The notes under the pieces are model-generated. The model was not told the DNA's origin. It ran no database searches and saw only the letters and a program-made list of their open reading frames with translations. Shown here piece by piece: positions 52,548 to 58,830 of a stretch of DNA of 58,830 bases (position 1 is the first letter of the stretch; each line of letters starts with the position of its first letter). Source of the DNA: Candidatus Solibacter sp. (GTDB lineage Bacteria > Acidobacteriota > Terriglobia > Bryobacterales > Bryobacteraceae); contig PNKE01000077.1 of assembly GCA_013822245.1 (NCBI GenBank), positions 1 through 58,830 of the forward strand, in the 5' to 3' direction. Made by a program: the position numbers and the translations under genes.

Positions 52548-53969
52548 CTATTTCCTGGACTTCGAGGCCGGCTTATTCGAAAGGTCCTTTCGCTCGATCT
52601 TCAGGGGCGCGGGTTCGGATTTCGAAGCCGTCGACCCAGGCACGCCGCCGGGCAGGAGCACGGCAGGCATCTTGTCGTGGAGGATGCCCACCCGCAGGCG
52701 CGGATCGCCGGCGGCCATCGGCTCCACCAGTTCCGGCGTCACCATCACGAGCAGTTCCGTCTTCGTCCGGGTCTCATTGCGGCTCTTGAACAGCTCACCC
52801 AGAAGCGGTATGCTTGACAGCCCGGGAATGCGGGCGAAGGTCTCGTTGGTGCGGTCGTCGATCAACCCGCCGATGACGAAGCTCTGGCCCTCGCCGAGTT
52901 CGATGTTGGATTCGATCCGCCGCGTCGCCAGCGCCGGGATGGTGAACCCGCTCACCGTCACCGCGTTGGCCAGGTCGATGGTGGAAACCTCCGGCTTGAC
53001 GTGCATCTTCAGCGTTCCGTTCTCGGTCAGCTTCGGCGTGAATGTCAACCGGATCCCGAATTCGCGGAACTGAATCGTCACCGCCCCCGCGTTGGCGCCG
53101 CCCTGCAGCACCGGCACCGGGAATTCGCCGCCCACCAGGAAACTGGCTTCCTTGCCGTTGGTCGCAACCAGATTGGGTTCGGCCAGAATCTGGAGCAGGC
53201 CTTCCTGCTGCAGCGCCTTGATGGTGGCGGCCAGGTTGAGGTCGGGACGGAAGGCGAAGATGTTCAGCGCGTCGGACAGCGAGAACTCAGAACTTGTGCC
53301 GCTGGTCCGCCCGCCGATGACTCCGGCCAGTTCCGACGGCCGCGGAGCGCTGAACTGGCCCGTCGAAATGGCCCCGGGCGTGTTCGTCGCGCCCGTGGAG
53401 ATCAGGTTGAATCCAAACTGCTTCGATGCGTTGCGATTGATCTCGGCGAATTTCACCCTCAGCAGGATCTGCTTGTCCACCGGCGCGGGCTTGATGGCCA
53501 TGTTGTTGACAACGCTCTTGGCCAGCGGCTTGACGAGTTCGTTCAGCCGGTCAGCCACGGCCGCCGAGGACGCGATGCCGGAAATGGTGATCGAGTCGCG
53601 CGCCGCCTGCACCCGGATCTCTTCGTTCGGGAAGGAGTCCTTGATCAGCTTCCGGATCGGCTCCAGGTTCTGCTCCACCGAGATGTTGTAGAAATTGCGC
53701 TGGCCCGACTTCGCCCACACCACGAGCGTCGCCGCACCCAAGCCCTTGGCGTGCAGCAGGATCTCGCGCGAGGAGACGGGCACGTAGTCGACAACTTCCG
53801 GGTTCGAGGTCGAGATTCTCGAGACATCCTCCGGATAGTCGATGACGATGCTCTTGCCGAGCGTTACGCGGATCTCATCCGAGGAGGTCTGCGCCGTTGA
53901 CCATGGCGAGGCGGCAAGCGCCAGAGCGGCCGCCAATGCGGCGCTCATGCAGCGGTTCTGGAATCGCAT
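52548..53969 (-). CDS. rcpA: Tad pilus outer-membrane secretin RcpA/CpaC
   Basis: Secretin of 473 residues that forms the outer-membrane pore. A signal peptide (MSAALAAALALAASPWSTA) is followed by a T2SS N-like domain (SIVIDYPEDVSRISTSNPEV, then ILLHAKGLGAATLVVW), a BON-like domain (EEIRVQAARDSITISGIA) and the secretin core with GLLQILAEPNLVATNGKEAS, FLVGGEFPVPV, FGIRLTFTPKL and IPGLSSIPLLGELFKS. The C-terminal 50 residues are a Lys/Pro/Ser-rich tail. The ATG at 53969 has AAGGAA about six bases upstream and comes 13 bases after the cpaB stop. Confidence 0.93.
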   Translation of the reverse strand: MRFQNRCMSAALAAALALAASPWSTAQTSSDEIRVTLGKSIVIDYPEDVSRISTSNPEVVDYVPVSSREILLHAKGLGAATLVVWAKSGQRNFYNISVEQNLEPIRKLIKDSFPNEEIRVQAARDSITISGIASSAAVADRLNELVKPLAKSVVNNMAIKPAPVDKQILLRVKFAEINRNASKQFGFNLISTGATNTPGAISTGQFSAPRPSELAGVIGGRTSGTSSEFSLSDALNIFAFRPDLNLAATIKALQQEGLLQILAEPNLVATNGKEASFLVGGEFPVPVLQGGANAGAVTIQFREFGIRLTFTPKLTENGTLKMHVKPEVSTIDLANAVTVSGFTIPALATRRIESNIELGEGQSFVIGGLIDDRTNETFARIPGLSSIPLLGELFKSRNETRTKTELLVMVTPELVEPMAAGDPRLRVGILHDKMPAVLLPGGVPGSTASKSEPAPLKIERKDLSNKPASKSRK

Positions 53970-53982
53970 GGGTTTCCTTCCC

Positions 53983-54894
53983 CTATTCGTTGTTCTTGAT
54001 CGACACGGTTTCGACCTTCCGGTCTGTTCCGCGAATGGTGATGATCTGTTCGACCACCGGAGCCGGCGGCGCCACTGGCGGAGGCGGCGCAAATGCCACG
54101 ACCGGCCGCGGCCTGGGTCTCGGTTTCTCGTCCGGCAGATCCGGATTATCGCGGTCCACAAAGGTCCCGTCGGGCCGGAATTTGCCGCCATAGAGATGGG
54201 TCAGGTTGGTCCCGCCCGTCTTTTCGATAATCTGGTCGCCGCCGTTTCTGAGCACCAACTGGATGCGGCCGGTGTTGCCCGCCAGAGTCAGCACTTCAGC
54301 CTGTCCGGGCGTCGCGAGCACAGTCACGCTGGGCGCGTCCACCGGCTTGCCAGTCGCGTCGACCTGGATGTTCTTGCCCGCCGACAGCACAAGGATGTTC
54401 TGCAGCACCGTCCGGGTAATCCGCTGCGACGTCCCCGGCGGATCGCCCGTGATCAGCACATCCACTCTCATGCCCGGCAGCACGAATCCAGCCACGCCCA
54501 CCACATCGTTCACCCGCAGCGTCACCGCCCTCATGCCGACCGGAATGATCGGCGCCAGGCCCGCGCCCGACCCCCTCTGCGCCAACCGGCCGTCCACCAC
54601 CGGCTCCTCCACCAGGATCGAACTCATCACCGGCCTGTCCACCACGTCCTCAGGCTTGCTGAAGGCGCCCTTCGGGAAAGCCGAGGCCGCGATCTTGACC
54701 ACTCTTATGTCTTCGGCCCTCACCGTCGTGCCGATATCCAGCGCCTTGGCGGCTACCACGACATCCTTCACGTCGCTGGATTCGGCCTTCTTGGGTCCGC
54801 TGCCAGCCCGCGACGTCAACTGGTAGAAAATGCTGCTGACCACCAGCGCGAAAACAAGGCTGACGCCCAACACTGTCAGCAATTTGCGATCCAT
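53983..54894 (-). CDS. cpaB: Tad pilus assembly protein CpaB/RcpC
   Basis: Periplasmic, membrane-anchored partner of the secretin, 303 residues. One N-terminal helix (LLTVLGVSLVFALVVSSIFY) precedes an SAF domain (DVVVAAKALDIGTTVRAEDI) and the RcpC-type region with GLAPIIPVGMRAVTLRVNDV and FVLPGMRVDVLIT. The C-terminal 70 residues are Pro/Arg-rich (PRPRPRPVVAFAPPPP) and may reach peptidoglycan or the secretin. The ATG at 54894 has AGGAGG eight bases upstream, a good site, which decides this start over 54942. Confidence 0.9.
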   Translation of the reverse strand: MDRKLLTVLGVSLVFALVVSSIFYQLTSRAGSGPKKAESSDVKDVVVAAKALDIGTTVRAEDIRVVKIAASAFPKGAFSKPEDVVDRPVMSSILVEEPVVDGRLAQRGSGAGLAPIIPVGMRAVTLRVNDVVGVAGFVLPGMRVDVLITGDPPGTSQRITRTVLQNILVLSAGKNIQVDATGKPVDAPSVTVLATPGQAEVLTLAGNTGRIQLVLRNGGDQIIEKTGGTNLTHLYGGKFRPDGTFVDRDNPDLPDEKPRPRPRPVVAFAPPPPVAPPAPVVEQIITIRGTDRKVETVSIKNNE

Positions 54895-55018
54895 ACGTTC
54901 GGCCTCCTGATCATCTGCCTGCCGCTGCCTTCGTGGCGCCAATCCCGCCGGCCGGCCTCATCGGGCATGGCACGCGGGTCTTGTTCGAACACTGGCGCCT
55001 GAATCTCGAATGTTGCCG

Positions 55019-56653
55019 TCATTCAGACTCTCCACCGTTAACTTCGGCAGTTCCGTTCGCGGCCATTAGGGTCATGGCGGCATTTTCGGGGCGGCTGCCT
55101 CTCAACACGAACAGGTTCTCGGCGCCGGAGTCGGCCACCAGCCTCCACTCCGGCGACGATTTCAACAGACTCGCCAGGGCCGTGCCCGGCGGTACCATGA
55201 CGGCATCGATCTCATGCTTTTTCAGTAACTTGTCCCAGTCGTAATAGCCCGTCATCATGCGCAGGAACTCGCGCCCTAACCGCTCCCCGTAGAAGTCGCT
55301 CCGGCCGTCGAAAAATACGCGCTGCCTCGGGTAGTTGCGGTACAGCAGATAATCCGCCCATTCGTCGGGGGCGAACAGCCGCGCCGGCTCGATAATGGCG
55401 GCGTGACGCGCCACAAACTCGATCGGGAACGTGCCCGATGGGAAATCCGACGGCCAGCGCACCGGCGCCAGCGGCGTCAGCAGGAACAGCATCGGCACAA
55501 CCGACCACACGCCCGGCTTCACCAGCGACGGCTGCATGTCGCGGCCAATAGAGTTCAGAATCCCCGCAATCGACCTGCCGCCGAAGCCCCCCATTGTCCG
55601 GTTCCAAAGCCACGCCAACCCGCCGGCCAGCACCGGCAGCGCGACAATCGCCAGGATCGGAGCATGACGCACGCTGGTCAGCGATGCATGCGTCCAGAAC
55701 AGCAGCAGAAACGGCATGATGAACCGCCTGCGCCGCATCTGCACGCCCGCCGCCAGGACCGCGCCCAGCAGGATCATTTCGAAAAACCTCTGGCCTTCCG
55801 AGCGGAACTTCGGCGCCTGAAACTCCTCCACCGCGTCGTGAATCCACTTCGAATCGAGGTAGGCGAACATATGGCGGTGCAGTTCCCAGCCGTAAGGGTT
55901 CGCCAGCGACGCCAGCCCGCACGCCGCGGCAAGCCACGCGTAGCGCTTCGCCGCTTGCCAATCCCGCCTCCCGGCCAGCGCTTCAGCCGCCGCCCCAACC
56001 GAAACAATGCCCAGAATCGCCACCAGCGCCGCCCAGCCGCCGTGCAGGTTCACCCATAGCGCCGTCAACGGCACTAGCGCCCAGATCCACCGCGTCGGCT
56101 TCTTTAAGTCTCTTTCAATCAACCAGATAGCTATCGCGACGAACAGCAGCGTGAACATGTGTGGACGCGCCAGCAGGTGAATCCGGATCACCCCAATGCC
56201 CACCATCGTCAGAGGAACGGCCAGAAACACGTTGGCCCCCGCGCGGCCCACCCGCAAGAGCATTATGCCCGCCAACCCCATGAACAGCGCCGCCGTCAAC
56301 CACACCATCCCCTTCAATCCCATCCATCCATGCAGGACGGCATAGATTACGTCGCTCAACCACTCCCAGGCGAACCACGCCTCACCCGGTTTCGAGAACG
56401 AGAAGAAATCCTGCGTCGGCACCCGCCCGTGTTCCAGGACCCACTGCCCCACCCTCATATGCCAGCCCGAGTCGCCGTCGGTCAGCATCTGGCTCCAGCC
56501 CAGATCCTTGGCGCTGCTAAGGAATGTCCACACCAGCACCGCCAACAAGAACAGGTCAAACAGGCTCGGTGAGAGGCGCGCGGCCCAGGATGGCGCCGCG
56601 ATTCGCGCCGGCAGTTTTGCCGCGCCCGGGAGTTGGTTTGTACTGGTCGCCAT
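55019..56653 (-). CDS. Polytopic membrane protein, glycosyltransferase-C-like
   Basis: Protein of 544 residues with about ten to twelve hydrophobic helices. The first periplasmic loop carries TDGDSGWHMRVGQWVLEHG then PTQDFFSF, a D-x-D/W-H arrangement seen in the catalytic loop of GT-C (ArnT/PMT-like) membrane glycosyltransferases, followed by WEWLSDVIYAVLHGWMG. The C-terminal part is a soluble domain of about 130 residues containing RVFFDGRSDFYG. Homologues in Acidobacteriota are mostly hypothetical, so enzymatic activity is an inference. It is 124 bases upstream of cpaB in the same direction and could share its transcript. Confidence 0.65.
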   Translation of the reverse strand: MATSTNQLPGAAKLPARIAAPSWAARLSPSLFDLFLLAVLVWTFLSSAKDLGWSQMLTDGDSGWHMRVGQWVLEHGRVPTQDFFSFSKPGEAWFAWEWLSDVIYAVLHGWMGLKGMVWLTAALFMGLAGIMLLRVGRAGANVFLAVPLTMVGIGVIRIHLLARPHMFTLLFVAIAIWLIERDLKKPTRWIWALVPLTALWVNLHGGWAALVAILGIVSVGAAAEALAGRRDWQAAKRYAWLAAACGLASLANPYGWELHRHMFAYLDSKWIHDAVEEFQAPKFRSEGQRFFEMILLGAVLAAGVQMRRRRFIMPFLLLFWTHASLTSVRHAPILAIVALPVLAGGLAWLWNRTMGGFGGRSIAGILNSIGRDMQPSLVKPGVWSVVPMLFLLTPLAPVRWPSDFPSGTFPIEFVARHAAIIEPARLFAPDEWADYLLYRNYPRQRVFFDGRSDFYGERLGREFLRMMTGYYDWDKLLKKHEIDAVMVPPGTALASLLKSSPEWRLVADSGAENLFVLRGSRPENAAMTLMAANGTAEVNGGESE

Positions 56654-56774
56654 GACGGTTCGAACGTGATCCCTCGACAGGGGACAACACCCCTCTGTAG
56701 AGACCTATCGGCCGTTGGCGGACTTTTCGATAGGAGCGCCGTGCCGGACCCGGCCGCCGGCGCCTCCCGCGGCT

Positions 56775-57683
56775 CTATTCAACAACAGGCGAATCGGGGC
56801 CGGCGACGATCTGCCGCGCCAGCGCCGCTATCGCCAGCAGCCCGGCGTTGTCCTCGCCATAGTCGACGTCCTTCATGCCGTCCACCGTGATCGCCAGCGC
56901 AATCCGGCCCTTCGGCGTCGTCACCAGAGCCACATCCGACCTCAACGCGTCCAGCGCCCCCGACTTGCTCGCCACCTTGAATTCGCCCAACTTCCGCCCG
57001 ATCCCGTCCTTATACCGCTGCCGCTCCATCGTCGCCAGAATCTCACGGCTCGCCGACGCCGACACCACCTTGCCTCCGGCCAGCATCTCCATCAACCGCA
57101 CCATCTCGCGCGGCGTCGACACCCCCAGCCCGAACCGCCGGTTCTCTTCCATCAACCCCGCCTTGCTCCACCCCGCCGCCTCCTTCAATTGCGTCCCGCC
57201 GCCCCTCACTTTCCTCATCGACCGCGTCCGCCGCAATCCCAGCCGGTCCATCGACTCATTCACGGCGTCCGCCGAAATCCGGTCCAGAATCAGGTTCGTG
57301 GCCGTGTTGTCGCTCACCACAATCATCAGGTTCGCCACATCGCGCGCCGCCAGCCTCGCCCCGCCCGTCAACTCCTGCAACACCCCAGACCCCGACACCT
57401 TGTCGGCCTCCCTCACCACCAGCATCTCCTCCCAGTTCACCTCGCCCCGCGCCACTTTTTCGTACAACGCACACAGCACAGGCAGCTTGATCGTGCTCGC
57501 CGTCCTTACCCTCTCATCGGCTCGCCACCCGAACTCCGCCCCCGTATCCAGGTTCTTCGCGAACAAATAGACGTCGGCCCCGATCCGCGCCGACACCCGC
57601 CGGATCTCGGCGGCCACCGGCGGTTCGGCCGCCGTCTGGGCGTAGGCGGCGATGGCAAGCAGGAATGCAGCGGCAAGTCTCAT
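56775..57683 (-). CDS. Class A beta-lactamase-like serine hydrolase
   Basis: Exported protein of 302 residues with a signal peptide (MRLAAAFLLAIAAYA-Q). It has Ser63-x-x-Lys66 (ASTIKLPV), Ser124-Asp-Asn126 (VSDNTA) and Lys240-Ser-Gly242 (KSG replacing KTG), the three motifs of penicillin-recognising enzymes in class A order and spacing. The omega loop, where class A beta-lactamases have Glu166 in E-x-E-L-N, reads RSMRKVRGGGTQLKE here, and no glutamate is at the expected distance. It may therefore bind or slowly hydrolyse beta-lactams, or act on another amide or ester. It lies alone, divergent from yhdH. Confidence 0.82.
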   Translation of the reverse strand: MRLAAAFLLAIAAYAQTAAEPPVAAEIRRVSARIGADVYLFAKNLDTGAEFGWRADERVRTASTIKLPVLCALYEKVARGEVNWEEMLVVREADKVSGSGVLQELTGGARLAARDVANLMIVVSDNTATNLILDRISADAVNESMDRLGLRRTRSMRKVRGGGTQLKEAAGWSKAGLMEENRRFGLGVSTPREMVRLMEMLAGGKVVSASASREILATMERQRYKDGIGRKLGEFKVASKSGALDALRSDVALVTTPKGRIALAITVDGMKDVDYGEDNAGLLAIAALARQIVAGPDSPVVE

Positions 57684-57758
57684 GGTTTCAGCCTTTCAGT
57701 GCAGTCTAACCCGCTAGGGGTCCGCCGTGGCTTATGCTCACTCATGAGGGAGCCGCGC

Positions 57759-58730
57759 ATGAGGGCAATCTATCTTGAACAGGGCGAACCCGCCTCGCTG
57801 GCCGAGGTCACCGCCCCCGCCGCGTCCGGCGGCGACGTTCTGGTCCGCATCGAGTACTCTTCGCTGAACTACAAAGACGCCCTGGCCATCACCGGTAAAG
57901 CGCCCATTGTCCGCAAATACCCGATGGTCGCCGGCATCGACTTCGCCGGCGCCGTCGACGAGAGCGGCGACGCCCGCTTCCAGCCCGGCGACCGCGTCCT
58001 GGCCAACGGCCACGGACTCGGCGAAGACCACTGGGGCGGCCTCGCCTCCCACGTCCGTGTTCCCGCCGATTGGCTGCAAGCCGTGCCCGATCCGTTTTCC
58101 ACCCGCGACGCCATGTGCGCCGGCACCGCCGGATACACCGCCGCCCTGGCCGTCCAGGCTCTGATCAAACACGGCCTGAAGCGCGACGCTGGCCCCATCC
58201 TGGTCACCGGCGCCTCCGGCGGCGTCGGCGGATTCGCCGTCATGCTGCTCTCGGCACTGGGTTTCGACGTGGCTGCATCCACCGGCAGGGCGGAAGAGAC
58301 AAGCTATCTGAAGAGTCTCGGCGCATCCGCCATCGTCCCCCGTGACGAACTCTCCGCCCCCCACAAACCCCTCGCCAAAGCCCGCTGGGCCGGCGTCATC
58401 GACAGCGCCGGCGGCATCATCCTCGCCAACGCCGTCGCCGCCGTCACCCCGCGCGGCGCTGTGGCCTCATGCGGCAATGCTGGAGGCATGGATTTCCCCG
58501 TCACCGTCGCCCCCTTCATCCTCCGCGGCGTCACCCTCCATGGAATCGACTCCAACCACGCCCCCATGAGCGAACGCGAAACCGCGTGGGGCCTCCTCGC
58601 CGCCCACATCCCGCCCCTCCGCATGCACGTGATGGCGCGCGAGATCGGCCTCGCCGGCGTTATCAGCGCCGCCGGTGAACTCCTCGCCGGACACATCCGC
58701 GGCCGCATCGTCGTCGACGTCCGCCTCTGA
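57759..58730 (+). CDS. YhdH/AcuI-type NADPH-dependent acryloyl-CoA reductase/quinone oxidoreductase
   Basis: Zinc-free medium-chain dehydrogenase of 323 residues. SSLNYKDALAITGKAPIVRK, YPMVAGIDFAGAV, GAGHWGGL-like GLGEDHWGGLASHVRV and the nucleotide-binding ILVTGASGGVGGFAVMLL are the classic YhdH pattern, and the C-terminal PFILRGVTLHGIDS also matches. AcuI enzymes of this family reduce acryloyl-CoA to propionyl-CoA; YhdH members are often annotated as quinone oxidoreductases. The ATG at 57759 has GAGGGAG five to six bases upstream; an ATG at 57744 is possible. An open frame back to 56715 runs antisense to the beta-lactamase-like gene. Confidence 0.92.
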   Translation: MRAIYLEQGEPASLAEVTAPAASGGDVLVRIEYSSLNYKDALAITGKAPIVRKYPMVAGIDFAGAVDESGDARFQPGDRVLANGHGLGEDHWGGLASHVRVPADWLQAVPDPFSTRDAMCAGTAGYTAALAVQALIKHGLKRDAGPILVTGASGGVGGFAVMLLSALGFDVAASTGRAEETSYLKSLGASAIVPRDELSAPHKPLAKARWAGVIDSAGGIILANAVAAVTPRGAVASCGNAGGMDFPVTVAPFILRGVTLHGIDSNHAPMSERETAWGLLAAHIPPLRMHVMAREIGLAGVISAAGELLAGHIRGRIVVDVRL

Positions 58731-58830
58731 CGGATCTTCCCCCTCAACCGGGCAGCATTATCGCGTCTAAGTGTAAGATGCCGTGAAGGTTACGGCTCGC
58801 TGCCAGTCGTCTTCCGCCTGACTACATCCT

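Noticed and set aside
56715-57758. Long upstream extension of the YhdH gene
   Set aside because: It is antisense to the beta-lactamase-like gene and His/Pro/Arg-rich, a typical GC-rich shadow; a good ribosome-binding site precedes the ATG at 57759.
1-58830. CRISPR arrays, tRNA or rRNA genes
   Set aside because: No regularly spaced direct repeats and no cloverleaf or rRNA signature were noticed on reading; a tRNAscan or Infernal run would be needed to exclude them fully.

Overview
The window is GC-rich bacterial chromosomal DNA, most probably from Acidobacteriota of the Bryobacterales/Solibacter type. The lineage clue is two protein types very common there: a VWFA-related secreted protein (TIGR03436 type, 22373-24004) and a large beta-propeller protein ending in the Solibacter C-terminal domain (TIGR03437 type, 44645-47629). 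MurE carries the DNPR motif for meso-diaminopimelate, and outer-membrane, Tad-pilus and saccharide genes fit a diderm. These family names are recognised from sequence, not from a database search.

Layout. 1-1060 is mobile-element debris: a frameshifted IS256-type transposase tail, a carboxypeptidase-regulatory-like scrap, a glycoside-hydrolase-like N-terminus with a nonsense codon, and the start of an IS1380-type transposase. 1076-18863 (minus) is a tightly overlapping division and cell wall (dcw) cluster in the order mraZ-rsmH-ftsL-ftsI-murE-murF-mraY-murD-ftsW-murG-murC-ftsQ-ftsA-ftsZ-murA, without murB or ddl. ppa is divergent from it. HIT hydrolase, ihfB-like and rpsA follow on the minus strand with a clear sigma70 promoter before rpsA, then the VWFA-type gene.

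24286-31409 (plus) is one run of touching genes: cobD, btuF, btuD, btuC, a CobU homologue, a CobT homologue, then an ABC permease and ATPase. The CobU and CobT homologues both lack residues considered catalytic in the family; this is the most interesting signal in the window. 31410-34551 holds a fused double methyltransferase and a membrane-anchored coiled-coil protein, followed by a 380-bp intergenic block full of nested inverted repeats that ends in a Rho-independent terminator (possible structured RNA).

34932-38563 (minus) is a chain HU - site-2 protease - two glycosyltransferases - prepilin peptidase behind a near-consensus promoter. 38698-43895 holds housekeeping genes: flavin reductase, thiol peroxidase, a DUF255 thioredoxin-fold protein, an M20 peptidase and a phosphoesterase. 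43925-56653 (minus) is a Tad/Flp-type pilus locus (cpaB, secretin, tadZ, tadA, tadB, tadC) headed by a polytopic membrane protein and tailed by a 33-residue membrane peptide, the beta-propeller protein and a small outer-membrane barrel. No pilin or TadE/F gene is visible; the prepilin peptidase 14 kb away could serve this system. The window ends with a class A beta-lactamase-like protein and a YhdH-type oxidoreductase.

TTG starts with good Shine-Dalgarno sites recur (cobD, btuF, HU). At murG, and possibly the site-2 protease, conserved N-terminal residues lie upstream of the first ATG/GTG/TTG. No tRNA, rRNA or CRISPR array was seen.
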